A DNA stretch of 64,000 nucleotides from Maratus speciosus (GCA_963932465.1 OZ010798.1:21338918-21402917), one strand, 5' to 3'. Positions 11,721 to 24,079 are shown, counted from the stretch's first letter. A program made the numbers and translations. Notes: generated by a model not told the origin, from the letters alone.

Positions 11721-12725
11721 CAGTCTAACTCCTCAACAAATTATCGTAGAAGAAAGTTACTGATACCGAACGATTGGAAATAAAGTCTACTTTTAAATGA
11801 TATAGATCAAATTTGCTTAGGGAGGCATCTACATATTAAAACAACCATAACTTTGTTTTTTTTAATAGCAGTACACAATTCTGGCAGCATAAATGAACTC
11901 TACACCTTTCAATTAGCCTAAAAACAATTTTTTATGTAATTCGTACCATAAGTTTCTGAGAAATTAATTATTTTAAAACGAGCATATTTTAATTGCTGTA
12001 TCCAAATTGAAGTTCGGAACTCGATTGTTAACCGAGAGAGCCCCCATCTTGATCAAGGCACCTTAAGAAGTCAATGAAGCCTGCTAGATTACAGGACAAC
12101 AGAAGAAATTTCAAAATATCTAGTCACTTCTATTATAGACGGCCCCTTAAACCATCATTTTGCCATTTTTTAACCATAATTTGAAAACTATTTGGAAGAA
12201 AAATGTGAAAGTTTGGATTTCCATAAAGCAGAACTTAATAAATCTAAATCCATCAAAAAAATTGTAGGTTGCAATTCATAATTTTTTCGAATATTAATTT
12301 CATAATTCATAATTCATATCATAAAATTATAAAAATTGCAAATTCAGTGTATTTATGTTTGTGTACATTAATATTATTGCTATACAAAAAATTAGCACAT
12401 TAGGAGCATAATTTCTGGAGATATAAATAAAAATATGAAAATGTAATTTAACATTAGAAGCACTAAATTTTAAATTTTTATAATTCAAAAACTTCTCATT
12501 CAAATGACTTGAAATTCGGTCTCTAAGCATAGTTTGAACCGAAGATTTGAAATATCTCGTTAAAATTGGGTATTGTCATTGAAAAAAATTAAGTTTGGAT
12601 TCGTTTTAATATGTAGATCGCCCCCTAAGTATGTTTTATATACATCCTTTAAAAGTAGACTTTATTTCCAATCGTTCGGTACCAGTAACTTTCTGCTACG
12701 ATAATTTGTTGAGGTGTTAGCAGTG
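11721..12725. mobile_element. Fold-back element with ~110 bp arms
   Basis: The left arm at about 11730-11845 (CCTCAACAAATTATCGTAG, AACGATTGGAAATAAAGTC) is repeated inverted at about 12605-12718. Roughly 760 bases of AT-rich spacer lie between, with a few short ORFs that are not convincing. No target duplication was identified. A Tc1-like end (CCACGACTG) lies just outside at 12746. Confidence 0.6.
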
Positions 12726-12739
12726 GGTGTTTACTTTTT

Positions 12740-13540
12740 TTTTTCCACGACTGTACCTGTCGTTGCAGGAGTATAAAAGCATTGTTAATAATGAATTTCG
12801 AAAAAAATCATCGGTAATTAGTCGAGATATTAATCCTTAAAGATATGGCCAGTTTGGACATACACAATGACAGGGGCGGCGTACTCTGTGCCCAGTTAAA
12901 TTTTTTAATGATATATATGTGTAACATAATGTCCAGTAACAGTATAAAAGCAATACATGTCAAATTGTTAAAAACATACTAATTTCAGGGGTCTCAGGGC
13001 TCTAAAATTGGAAAAAAAAGAGACTATTTTCAACATTTAATGTCTTAAAATGTATATGATTTTGAAACACAATTTTAATTGCGATTAAAGATATAAGTAT
13101 GTTCTTTCATTTCATGTATTTATAAAATTGCACGATGCTGAATTAGTATTTATAGGGGCTCGAAACTGCTAGACATTTGTCGAACAGAAAATTGGGATAA
13201 AAGTTTGCAGAATTACAAAATCAATATTGCAACTAGAATGAAAATTTTAGTGCTTACTTATACTTGAGATTGTAATAATTACCCTGAACTTAAATAAATT
13301 TCTATTTACATCATTTTTGTATTTTTAATGCAATGTGGTATTTAGCTATTACAAAATTTTGAAAATTTGAACAGTATAATCACCTAAAAAATATTTTTTT
13401 GAACGATAAAAAGGAAATTTTAGGTTCAGTTTATACAGACTAACATGAAATATATTTTTTGAAAATTTCATGAAAAATTATTCAGACGTTTTTGAGATAT
13501 CTTGTGCATTATGCCCACAAACGACATTTGGAGAAAAATG
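12740..13540. other. AT-rich sequence, nothing recognised
   Basis: No TIR, ORF or RNA gene is supported here. It is interrupted, low-complexity AT sequence, probably old transposon debris. Confidence 0.4.
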
Positions 13541-13735
13541 ACTTCAAAGTTTCGGAAACGCCGCTTCAACTATTGAGCGGGTGTAATTCTAAAAGCCGTA
13601 ACTTCTGTTCTAATGGGAATTTCAAGGAAACAATTATATCAAAATTTTCAGAAAAGATAGGAGTTTAACATCTAAAAAAATTAAAATTTCTAAAATTTTT
13701 AAGCTTTAGGAGTCCTGCGACACCTTAACCCTTAC
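13540..13735 (+). repeat. Dispersed repeat shared with 53765-53925
   Basis: Both places read ATTCTAAAAGCC(G/A)TAACTTCTGTT(C/A)TAATG, followed by GGAAACAATTATAT and AGAGTTTAACA or GGAGTTTAACA. The second copy directly abuts the 5' edge of the large exon ending at 53750. Confidence 0.7.
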
Positions 13736-14350
13736 CGGCGCGGAGTAATTCTGTTTATAAACTTATGAAATAATGACTGACACCAGAATTTATAACGAAT
13801 TTATTAGAAAATATGAACTTGCTTATTTTCACGTACATGATAAAAGGAAAATTTTAATTGAATATTCTTGGTGCCGTTTGTCTGCTTTGGAATTAAAATT
13901 AGGTGTCCTTTTTTAAGGACACCACCCTCGAAAGGTTTAATTAGAATGAATCACATAAATACTGTGCGATTCAAGACTAGTTTGCATTGAGTGTATCTCT
14001 CAATACGCCTCGAGTGACTTTAAAAGTTAATTAAAAGCCTATCTGGAAAAACGCGGCACTGGCCATAGCGTCGTTGCAGCTTTGAGACTTCTTTTCGAAG
14101 CGCATTTAGCACAATGGCAAATTTAATCTTTGACCAAAAAGTTTGTTTTAGCTTCACTGTAGAAATAAAGGTTATTACTAGGCTGAATTTAGTTTTATGA
14201 AATGCCAAATGAAGTTTAAATATGCACTGCTTTTATTGTCGGTACCGAATTAAGTTCATCATAAACAGATTAGGATAATATAAAAAAATAAATTATACAG
14301 AATAGCTACATTTGATATTATTTAGGTTCATATCTCTTTGAATATTCACG
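13736..14350. other. AT-rich sequence, nothing recognised
   Basis: It begins with TTAACCCTTACCGGCGCGG, similar to the TTAACCCTT ends seen elsewhere in the window. A hairpin GTGTCCTTTTTTAAGGACAC lies at 13902-13921. No gene is seen. Confidence 0.35.
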
Positions 14351-15109
14351 ATATAGGGTCATTCCACACAAAATGAGTAAAAATTAAAAAAAAAGTCGTG
14401 GCTACCGATTTTAATAAAATTTATACACAGATTCAATTCATATTCAAATAGAGAATTGGAAAATATTTCGACAAAAAAAAAAATAAAAAAATTTGGAAGT
14501 TCTGGACATTTAAAAAACTTGTGACATAGAATGGCATGCGTACAATCGTTCAAAGTTGCAAGTTTGATGTTCCGTATCTTGAAAACTATTTAACATACAT
14601 TAAATATACCCTATATATATAAAATCCTAATGAAACGAATTTATGAAACGAATATATGAAACGGCTGAAATATTACGATTCTTTGAATCGACTGATTAAA
14701 CAACTGATTATGTTTCACGGCGATTTCTCCTAAAATATGGAATACTTTGCGATGAAATTAACACCAAAAATCAATATTGATCCGCAGATTTCAAAACTGG
14801 TATTAGAATTTTTAAATTCGAATTAGTTTTCGAAATATTAATTTTTTTCTAATTTTATATACATTTTTCTTATGATGACAACTCAAATTTTAATCAAACA
14901 GATATTTTTTTTTTTCAGAATTTAGAAAAGGTTACTATTTTAAACTAATTTGGCGAGAAGTTTGGCCTCCCATAAATATATGCTAAGAAATGTATCATGT
15001 TACTTTTATTCATAATTCAATTTGTATTTCATTATCATTTTATTTAATACAAACAGAAATATTTAAAATAAATGGCTTTCACATCTTTATTTTTTTTAAA
15101 CGAAATGAA

Positions 15110-16320
15110 AAGAAAAATATTAGGCACAGATGTCATATACGCACCAGGGTACCTAATTGGCGCCAAAATGGCATTATTTTGGTTGACATGGTATCCCGGC
15201 TATCGTTGTTTATTTAATAATAAGTGTTTATTCACTTTATTTTCTTTTTTTTAATTACATAAATTATTTTGTTCTATAGTTAATTATTTTTTTTGGTTAT
15301 TTTCCTTTAAAAATAAAAAATAATAGAAAATAATTAAAAAATACGGTACTACTTAGTTATTCCATCGACCCATTTCGCCAAATTATATAAATCGCCAAAC
15401 CACTCGCCAAATTATACAGATTGACATAATCTTTATTTTAAATAACGAAAGAATAAAGAAAATAGTATAACATTAATAAATATACAAATAAAACGTCGAA
15501 ATAAAAATCACTTGATGACGTAAAGACGTGTAACTTGCTTAAAGTCGGGTGAATGTGACATTTATCAACCATTATTGGCATTTAATCTTATAGTTTGGTG
15601 ATAGATTTTTGTTCGACGGGATAACTAAGTAGTACCAAAAATACATATGTAACTGGTATTCGAAAACGAGGATTTCGCCAAATTTTCGTAAAAAAAATCA
15701 CACGAAACCGGGTGCGTATATGGCATCTGGCGAAATATTAAATGATGTAACAAACGATGACATTTAATTTCAAATTCAAAGCAATGTTTTTATTTTCCAC
15801 TCGGAAAAAAAAAATGCTAACTGGCGAGTTGAAAAATAGTTATTGGCGAGATTTGCACCCGGCTAGCGTAACAGTACCAAGAATTCTTTGCGACAATGCT
15901 TTTATGTAGTATTATTCGGAAAAAAAAATTGATTTTTTTAAATCGAAATGGAAAACTTTCGGCACAAATGCCACATACGGTCCCATATTGGCGCTATTTT
16001 TTTCTGACGGCAATGTCATATATGCAACGTGTACTTAACTGGCGCCATAGTATCGTTATTTTGCTTGATTTGATAAGCCGGATGTTGTTGTTTATGCTGT
16101 TGATCTTTTCCCCAAATTAGCGTCGGAAAAAAAAATCGCGCCAATATGGGGCCGTATATGATATCTGGGTCAAACTTTCATATGAAAAGCGAAGGGATCA
16201 GAGCGTATTTATTTATGGCAGTTACATGACTTGGACTATTATAATATAGATGAAATGATGGCGATAGCATAATATTTGGCGACTTATCACTTGTACCTGG
16301 TTAATATTAAAGTACCAAAA
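15110..16320. repeat. Nested inverted repeats built on GGCGCCA/GGCGA motifs
   Basis: Phrases occur as inverted pairs: GATGTCATATACGCACC (15129) against GGGTGCGTATATGGCATC (15708), and TACGGTCCCATATTGGCGC (15975) against GCGCCAATATGGGGCCGTAT (16137). GGCGCCA and GGCGA recur many times in between. The region could fold into several long hairpins. No ORF with a recognisable product was found. Confidence 0.5.
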
Positions 16321-16689
16321 TGGCACCAGGAATATAAAAAGCGAAGTGGTTCGACGGAACTCTTGATGATAGTCACATGGCTTAGGCTATTGTTATAGAA
16401 ATTGTTTTAAAATACCGGGAGACAAAGACTCTGTACACTTAATTCCTTTTATTTTTAGCTTCTTTTCAAACGTTTAACTGATCCTCTTTAATTAAACACG
16501 AAAACAACCATTGGATGTCTTAACAGCAACTGATTCGGCCTTAAATTTTTGAAATCAAAGGAAATTGAATGGAAACCCGTTTACAGGGAGATCTGTATAG
16601 CATTTTTCAGTATAATTCAATCTTCTGTAATATTTTTTAAACCGATCAGATTAGCCTGTTTTTAGATTCTGCGGTGTCTGAACGGGGGT

Positions 16690-16730
16690 TGGCGAGCGTA
16701 GTTTGCAGGGGGCTGAGCCCCCTTGTCTTT
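16690..16730 (+). repeat. GC-rich perfect hairpin
   Basis: AGGGGGCTGAGCCCCCT forms a perfect 8 bp stem in otherwise AT-rich DNA, followed by a T-rich stretch. Such hairpins occur at the 3' ends of some rolling-circle and other transposons, but no CTRR end follows here. Confidence 0.5.
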
Positions 16731-17364
16731 TTATAATATTGTAATCTCTGGAAAATTATCTTCATATTAATTTAGTAATAATAATTTGGTAACGTCATGA
16801 TTAATCTAAAATTTCCTTTAAAAATTGAAAATTTGTCTATTTTGAGAAAATTAAAAACGTTATAAAAATTAAAGGAATTCAAAAACATCTGTGAAATCGA
16901 TGCCTGATGTAGTGTTACATATTAAGATCGAATTGCTAAAGTTTTTAAGTTGCCATGTATTTCCTTCACCTTTAAAAAAATTTAGAAACTTTAAAAAAAA
17001 TTACAAAATCGTAATTTTTCCTCTTATTGATAGGTAAAAAAAATAATGAAGGAAAGGTCAGACATTCTAGTTATTGCACAGACATAAAGATCAATAAATC
17101 CATGATATGCTAAAAAAAATTCAAGATTGCCTTTCGATTCGTAACGTCACAAAATTTGGTTAAAAAGGTAATATTTGTTGCATTCCAAGAGCTCTCTTCT
17201 TTGAATACGCCCGCTTTTTTTTTTAGAATATTGCACGATTTCAAAGGGAAAATAGATGCAGTGCTGCCATCTATGGATTTAGAGGATAAATATATATATA
17301 TTTTTTGTTCAACGTAATATTTTTTTTTTACTGTAGTTTAAAATAAACATATTAATAGTCAAAA

Positions 17365-17715
17365 ATAAACTGAAAGAAAGAATAAAAGTTTGTATATTTA
17401 AAATATACCCTTTTATCTATAATATGAAATAATTTAAAAGTTTAATAAAGCTTTCCTTCACTTAAAAAGAAGTGATAGAAATATTTCATTTTACCCTCAA
17501 CATTTTTTACTATTTATTTTTTTTCTCATTAAGGAATAAAAAGGCAAGAATGAAACGTTCGATATTTAAAATATATACTTTTAGCTATAACGCCAAAAAA
17601 AAAAAAAGGTTAAATTGTCAAAGCTGTCCTTCATGCTTAAATGAGCAATAGAAATATTGTATTTTTACCTCAAAATTTTTGAAAAATAATTTTTTTCTCA
17701 TTACGGAATAAAAAT
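17365..17715 (+). repeat. Two-unit tandem duplication (~180 bp)
   Basis: Both units contain ATATTTAAAATATA(C/T)(C/A)C, CTTTAG/TTTATCTATAA, a GTCCTTCA/TTCCTTCA stretch, GA(A/G)(G/C)(T/A)(G/A)ATAGAAATAT and a TTTTTCTCATTA(A/C)GGAATAAAA tail. Confidence 0.6.
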
Positions 17716-18013
17716 ACAATTACTAACTTACACCAGTCTGTTATTTATTATTCATTCCTAATTATAAATAATTTTTAATGTAGTCTTTCCATTCCTAAGG
17801 CTAATAATTAAAATTGAAATTTTAAGCATGTAGACAATATCTCGATTTGGCGTTCACTTTTAATGTAAATTTAAACACTTAAATAAACAATCCTGAAATC
17901 TATTATTTTACATTTACTCATAAATAGATATTATCTACTTATAGGCTGATTTTCATTAAAATCTGTGACATGTCTGCCACAGTTAATTTGCTCATTTTGC
18001 ATGAAATGACCCT

Positions 18014-19500
18014 ATATCCATTTACACTTTTCTAATATATACTTTTATACCCAACCCTACGTTTTATAGTTTTTTACAAAGTCTTGTATTCTTTTGGAAA
18101 CGGTATTTTTTAATAATACAATTACAAATTCATATATTTATTCTACGGAACCCTCTGTGAGCGAGTAATACTCGCACTTGACCGTTTATTTTACTGTTTT
18201 CTGATTATAAATACTTACAGTATTTATCGTTATTATTGTTGTTTAATAGTACAATTATAAAATACGAATTATTGTTTTTAATGTTTTTCAAATTGGTATA
18301 TTTATTTTTTTAAATTGTAAGTTAGCATTTTTCTGCTGTTTATGATTTTAATCAAAACATTTAATTATAGACATTCTGAATCAGTTATTAAAATTTCTTC
18401 TATAGTAAACTCATTTTCTATGTTTATGATGCACATAATTATTTGCACAGAAAAATAAATCATGATATTTAAGGATTGGAAAAAAGTGTTTTTTATGCGT
18501 AATAGGAAATTTATAGATTAAACTGCTTTATTATATAGTTTTTAAAAGTCTTTATATACTTACATAATATAGCACCGAATATATATTTTAAAGAGATTAA
18601 TAACTACTTTTTACATTAAAATGTTTTTCAAACAATAAGAGCAGTTCATTTGCAGTCATTTATTTTATTTTTATATTTCCTTCTTTTTTTCTATTTCCTA
18701 GGTCAATCTTTTCCTATAAAACATATACAATCCATTTTCCCTAGATTCACAAAATGAAACATCTACGGGAATAAAAAATTTAAATTAAATATGGCTTATC
18801 GTGTCGTTTCATAAATATGTATTGTATTAATTCCATGTTTTAGCAATAGCGAACGAAAATTAGAAATCATGATTAAGTTAAGGAATATGTTTAAAAGATA
18901 TATATATATAGATATTCCATATAACTTAAAATCCAGACCCATATTCATATTTAATAAAACAAAAGCAAATCACAACGGATTAAAAAAAAAATACGCATTC
19001 TTAATATTTAGATCATGCTTAGAGCTTATTTTAAAAAGATGTGAGTTTATAAGCAATGTTTTTTAAGTGGAAAAATTAAAAATATTTTAGAACAACAGGA
19101 CTTTTTAAAAATAGCAATAATTTATGGAAAAGTACGGTAAAAAGATAGGAATTTATATTGAAAACAAAAATTAAAATGAAATCAAACAATGTTAAACATA
19201 TAACATCCACCTATTAAAAAGTTATTAATAAAAGTTTAAAAGTAACTAAAATATATTAAACAATAACGTTTAATTAGTTTTAAATTTATTAGCAATAAAT
19301 ACCGGGATCTAAAGATCTAAAATTTGAATTATACATGGGGAAAAAAGAACATAATTAACGCACATCACAGGAATTATTAAAACACTTAATACAAATTGAT
19401 GGGTACCTGAAAAGAAAGAAATAATATTAATTGATTAATATTTTGTTTAATTACTTGCCCTTACGGGAATCATATCTTTCCCATCATAAGTTTATAGTGC
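18014..19500. other. AT-rich sequence, nothing recognised
   Basis: About 1.5 kb of very AT-rich sequence. The 65-codon ORF at 18869-19066 has low-complexity composition, and I do not regard it as a gene. Confidence 0.4.
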
Positions 19501-19518
19501 ATGCAATAAAAGCAAACA

Positions 19519-19685
19519 CTAAGGATAAGATTGGAATAAAATATTTTACTTTACTTCTGTCAGTAATCTAATTTAACTCACATGTAACTTTAACTGAATT
19601 TTTCCTTAAAAGTTCAATTAGTGTTACAAATTATAAATTAAATAAATATTGCTAATAAGGTATTTTATTCCAATCTTTGTCTCGC
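19519..19685. repeat. Small inverted repeat (possible MITE)
   Basis: AAGATTGGAATAAAATATTTTAC at about 19527 is mirrored by AAGGTATTTTATTCCAATCTT at about 19659, with about 110 bases between. No target duplication was defined. Confidence 0.5.
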
Positions 19686-19739
19686 TTGTATCTATTTTCA
19701 TTGCATGCTGCAAAAGATGTGATTATTCTAAAATGCCCA

Positions 19740-20056
19740 TAAAATCAAAATAATAAAAGAATCGACTCCATAAAAAAGGAACATTCACCCCTATGAAAGA
19801 GTGACTATTCACTCCTACCAGGGGTGAAAAAATGCACTCCTTTAGCAAGAGTGGATAGTCACTCCTCCGAAAGAGTTATTATCCACACCTGTTTAGAGTG
19901 AATATTCACTTCCCAGAAGTGACTATTCACTCTTTCAGAGAGTTAAAAATTTCACTTTTGCTCACAGTGAATAGTCACTCTAAAGAGGTTGGGCATATTT
20001 GACTCTGAGATCGAGTGACTAGACTTTTAACTCCAGTTACTCCTTTTTATTTATAG
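19740..20056 (-). mobile_element. Palindrome-array element, copy 1 (GAGTGA type)
   Basis: It is an inverted-orientation copy of 28163-28440. It is almost entirely made of modules GAGTGA-NNNN-TCACTC, each a 6 bp inverted repeat with a 4-base centre, about ten in 280 bases. The outer sequence (GCCCATAAAATCAAAATAAT at 19735-19754) is also shared with the other copy. No ORF. Confidence 0.7.
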
Positions 20057-20074
20057 TACTTATTTTTTTATATA

Positions 20075-20610
20075 GGGTCAGATGGGGTAATTATGACCAG
20101 GGGGTAATTATGACCGCCGTCATACTGGAGATAGCTGTGATGGTAAAATTTTGTTTCAAGCTGAGATATTAACCTCATAATGTATATTTCATCTTAGGTA
20201 TTCTTTATTACTAGTCTGAGGCCTTTTTGAGATCAAAATAGCAATTTGAAACTAAGTCTATAAAATTTTTGATAAACGGATTTGTTACTTTGGAGCTCAA
20301 AGGGGTCATAATTACCCCAAATATATGTGTATTGGCAAGTATAAAGAGAAGATATAGTGGTCAAAATTTCCCCACTAGTAGTCTTAATTACCCCAAACTT
20401 ATGTGATTGTGAGTTTTTGGTGGGGTAATTATAACCACCCTTTTAACTTTAAAAGAAAAACAGCAGTGATAATTAAAACTTTTAAAATGTGTTCTTAAAG
20501 GATCAAAGTTACTTCCTATGTACTAAAAACAGCACTTTTCCAAATAGAAATAAGAAAAAAAAATAGCAAAGTTGAAAATGTAAAAAGTGGTCATAATTAC
20601 CCCTCCTGAC
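20075..20610. mobile_element. 536 bp TIR element with repeated GGGGTAATTATGACC
   Basis: The left end GGGTCAGATGGGGTAATTAT matches the complement of the right end (GTCAGGAGGGGTAATTATGA), flanked by TATA on both sides. The subterminal motif GGGGTAATTATGACC or its complement occurs about six times (20084, 20100, 20302, 20393, 20421, 20588). There is no transposase, so it is a nonautonomous, probably TA-targeting element. Confidence 0.7.
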
Positions 20611-20906
20611 TATAGTAAATAGTATTACATGAATAAGAAGGCGCCTCTTATTTCGTGCTTTTCTATATTCTTATATGGTATTAAATTTTCGCACCTCCTT
20701 CAAAATTTCGCCTCGGCTGATTTTAACATGGTTTGCAATGGTAATATTTCTAATTAACCCTTTCTGAGATATTGTTTTACGACCTGTGAGAATGTGTGCA
20801 TCTTTTTTTCTTTAAAATTGTTTTTCTGATGCTCATCCAAAATAATTGTTTAATTCTTGTGTTAAGCAAAATCATTATACACCCCTTCGCAGGCAAATGT
20901 AATTAA

Positions 20907-21323
20907 GGCTGTTCTTAACTGCTCTATTCAACAAGCGCAAAACGTTTTGACATATTTACAAATTCATTTTTAACAGAAAGGTATAAAATTGGAAAGCCTG
21001 GCCATGGAAGTGATTTGTAATTGAACTGTTTTTTCCATTTTTTGATCAATGAATTACCTATTGAGTTAGGAATTCTGATCTAGTGACAAACACGTTTTTT
21101 GCTCGCTATTGAGTCTCTCTCTTCCTTCGCGCGGAAATTCGGTTCAAAACGCCCACTTTGACACTATTTCCTGAAAGATCTATTGCGTTTGTAAAAAAAT
21201 GAAAAAAAAACGGTTTAATTACATAGTTTCCGAACAACAACACCAGCTAGTTTCATGCATTTTCGAACAACAATAAATTAAAACTTATATCAGAAAGTTT
21301 CTCTGTTGGATTTGAAAACACCA
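20907..21323 (-). mobile_element. TTAA MITE family A, copy at 20.9 kb
   Basis: Starts GGCTGTTCTTAACTGCTCT after TTAA (20903-20906) and ends before TTAA (21324-21327). It carries the family landmarks CAACAAGCGCAAAACGTTTT, TTGATCAATGAATTACC and AACAACAACACCAGCTAGTT. Confidence 0.8.
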
Positions 21324-21397
21324 TTAATATGTGGTAGAAGGTGTGCGACATTGCAGAAATTCTGTCCTCATTTACCCATTCTAAATTTTTCTTTTAA

Positions 21398-21683
21398 GGC
21401 GGCTCTGAAATTCCCTGCTCAACAACATGAAACATTTTGACACATTTTCTGCCACATTTTTAAATGTATAGGCGTAAAATTGCTAGGTCTGACTGTTGAA
21501 GCGATTTGGATCCGAATTGATTATTCCATTCCTTGTTTCATGAACTACCTATTGAGTTATAAGCAATTGTGATAACGTGATGACCGGTTTTTCTAATTTT
21601 TTGCAGTCTCGGGTTGAAAATTCGGTTACAAACATCCACTACGTCGACAGAACGTTTTGAACCACCTTTTTCGTTTGCAAAAA

Positions 21684-21714
<31 letters not shown>

Positions 21715-21831
21715 AAAAAGCGTCTTTTCATTACAAAGCTTCTGAATAATAACACCTGCCAATTCTATGCGTTTCTGAACAAAATTGAATTACAATTGTG
21801 TCAGAAAATAGCCCCTTTGGATTTGAGAGCC
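21398..21831 (-). mobile_element. TTAA MITE family A, diverged copy
   Basis: Follows TTAA at 21394-21397 and has the same block order as the preceding copy. It contains an (AAAT)n run at 21685-21716. The right TTAA is lost. Confidence 0.65.
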
Positions 21832-22019
21832 AAAGCATACCCTTCCGTCATACAAATGTTCTTAATATGTGTGAGAAAATGTTTTCCTTCTATAATTTCT
21901 TATTTCTCCCCTGTGTACTAAAAGATATTTGCATTAAACCAAAGTGCCCTCTCCTCTTCTCCTTCTACGAGAGTTTTTAATATGCATGGTGTGTTTCATA
22001 GTATATTTTTTCTCACCTG

Positions 22020-22234
22020 CACTGTAAAAAAAAAACGACATTTTTACAGCACAAAGTACTGTTCACCTAGCGCTCGAACTCGATCACAGTCGCATGTGCT
22101 GTGGCTTTCTTTGGTTTTTTGACTATATAAACATGAAAAATAACAGTAGTTGCGTAAAAATAACAGCACAACGTGCTGGCAATTCGGACGCCAGCAGTTT
22201 GTGCTAGCAAATCTACAGTGGTTTTTTTACAGTG
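22020..22234. mobile_element. Hairpin-type MITE with CACTGTAAAA ends
   Basis: CACTGTAAAAAAAAAA at the left and TTTTTTTACAGTG at the right, flanked by TG on both sides. Short CAGCACAA/TTGTGCTG and AGCA/TGCT repeats occur inside. It has the same ends as 42960-43195 and 43371-43608 but different internal sequence. Confidence 0.7.
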
Positions 22235-22780
22235 TGCCCATTCAGAATTTTTTCTTCGAACCAGAGTATTGCTTTAAGGTCCTTAAAATACCTGTATGAT
22301 TCTGTTTTTAATCATGAAGTAAGTCTTTAATCATTTCTTGCCAATATTATTCATGTGAACTTGAAGTTTATGAACAGTTCCGTATTTTGTAATTCTTTGA
22401 AATTCTTGTTAAACTTTTAGAGTGTACTCTTCGACATTGAATACGAAGATGATTTTTTATATTTCTTCTTTTGAGTCATTCACGTTTGAAGAAAAATTTA
22501 AGTTAAGCTTTCATTGCGTATAACATAAGTAATTTGTTCTTCTCGTAATTAACATTCTGTGGTACACCTCTCCCTAGTAACACAAAGGGGTCGGACAACT
22601 GTTGGTTAATTTTGGAGTTCCACGATTGTCCTACGGCTAAAAATGTCCAATTTGCCGTATGTCCTATATGAACCATCTGTCAACAAAAGCCCAACTATCT
22701 ATTTCTACAAAACCCAAAGAATAGTTTCCTACTAAGCCCCAACGTTATTATCTCAACAATGAACATACAAACTCGGATTA
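22235..22780. other. AT-rich sequence, nothing recognised
   Basis: No gene or clear repeat is visible between the small element ending at 22234 and the mariner starting at 22783. Confidence 0.4.
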
Positions 22781-22782
22781 TA

Positions 22783-24077
22783 CGAGGGTTGATATTTATA
22801 TTTCTGCCATAGTAATAAAAAAAAACAAATATTTATGATTGACATTGGATTTATTGTTTTTCAAAGTATTCTCCATGAAGATCAATACACTTTTACATGC
22901 GTTTGAACCAATTTTCGAAGCACTGTTTCCACTCTGATGGAGGTAACTCCAAAACATGCGTTTTGAATACATCAACCGCTTCTTCGTTTGTCGAAAATCG
23001 TTGTTCACGTAATTTATTTTTGATGTGTGGGAATAAAAAAAGTCATTGGATTGCAAATCAGGGATGTACGGTGGATGACCCATCAATTCGATGTTTTGGC
23101 TTTTCAGAAATTCCTTTGTTTGAGCCGATGTGTAAGAGCTCGCATTCTCATGATGAAGACTTATTCACCTGTTCGTCTGCTTTTTTCGAACTTCTCCGAA
23201 GTCTTCTGGCAAACAAATGGCCATGTATAATTCAGAATTGACGATTCTGCGTTGCTTTAACTTCACTGTCGCCACGTGACCGATAATGCCGAATAAACAG
23301 GCAACGATTTGCTTCGATGTGCTTCTTCCTCGAACAACTTTTGTTGGATTTGGCTCATCTTGGAAGACCCATACAGTCGATTGCTGTTTTGTTTCCGGCT
23401 CATATGCATAGATCTATGATTTGCCACCTGTGTACATGTTATACACAGCCTTTGATGAACCTTGAACGCATTCTTTCAACATTTCCCTGTACCAATCGAC
23501 ACGAGCCTTCTTTTGAGCATTTGTCAGATTATGAGGGATCCAACGCGAACAATTTTTTTTTACTCCCAAATGTTCACGTAATATCTTATTGATGCTTGTC
23601 ATAATAATGTCCACAGATGCCTCAATCTCACGTTATGTCACATGACGATCTTGCTTTTTCAGTTCACGCACAGCATCGATATTTTCTGGAAAAACAAGCG
23701 ATTTTGGACGACCTTCACGGAATGCGTCCTGGAGCAAACATCGTCGACGATTGAATTTGTTATACCAGTTTTCTACAGTGCTGTAGGCTGGTGCTTTATC
23801 GTTGTATAAAGAATTAAGTTCATGGAAGCACTTTTGTCTTGACAATCCACGTCGGAAGTTATGAATAATAATCGCACGAAAAGGTTCACGATTCAATTCC
23901 TTTTTTTGCACAACATGAATTTTTTCAATTTACTGTAAATAACGCAAATCAAGCTAAAATGGCAAATCGTTCTGAAGAATTTATGGTTAAAAATATCAAA
24001 GTTTCAGTTGAAATCGTCTGCGGTCGCCTAGTAACACTTCCTGTTGCCAAGGCCAGAAATATAAATAGCAACCCTCG
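22783..24077 (-). mobile_element. Full-length mariner element, inactive
   Basis: 1295 bp with inverted ends CGAGGGTTGATATTTATATT and, from the right, CGAGGGTTGCTATTTATATT, flanked by TA (22781-22782 and 24078-24079). It contains a complete-length but broken transposase frame on the minus strand. Length, TIR and TA target are standard for mariner (Tc1/mariner superfamily, DDD type). Confidence 0.95.
22851..23911 (-). pseudogene. Mariner transposase pseudogene
   Basis: The coding remnant runs from about 23911 to a TAA at 22851-22853, about 350 codons, the normal mariner length. The N-terminal helix-turn-helix region (QKKELNREPFRAIIIHNFRR, WYNKFNRRR) is readable to about 23633. It continues in further frame pieces: TSINKILREHLGVKK, WIPHNLTNAQKKARVDW, then IYAYEPETKQQSTVWVFQD (about 23340-23400). 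The C-terminal part has HPPYIPDLQSNDFF and GEYFEKQ. The acidic triad is damaged: the first Asp site reads TGGKS followed by a stop, the second reads LHHENA (Glu for Asp), and only the third (PDLQSND) is kept. With frameshifts and stops it cannot encode an active enzyme. Confidence 0.93.
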
Positions 24078-24079
24078 TA

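Larger units (their letters stand above)
14355..18013. mobile_element. 3.66 kb element with ~26 bp inverted ends
   Basis: The left end AGGGTCATTCCACACAAAAT is the complement of the right end ATTTTGCATGAAATGACCCT with few mismatches, and both sides are flanked by ATAT. The interior is noncoding and contains nested inverted repeats at 15.1-16.2 kb and a tandem duplication at 17.36-17.72 kb. The superfamily is uncertain. Confidence 0.55.

Noticed and set aside
16690..16730. Helitron 3' end
   Set aside because: The hairpin is perfect, but no CTRR-T terminus or matching 5' TC end was found.
19340..19404. Minus-strand acceptor TTCTTTCTTTTCAG as an exon start
   Set aside because: Two frames stop quickly and no good donor follows.
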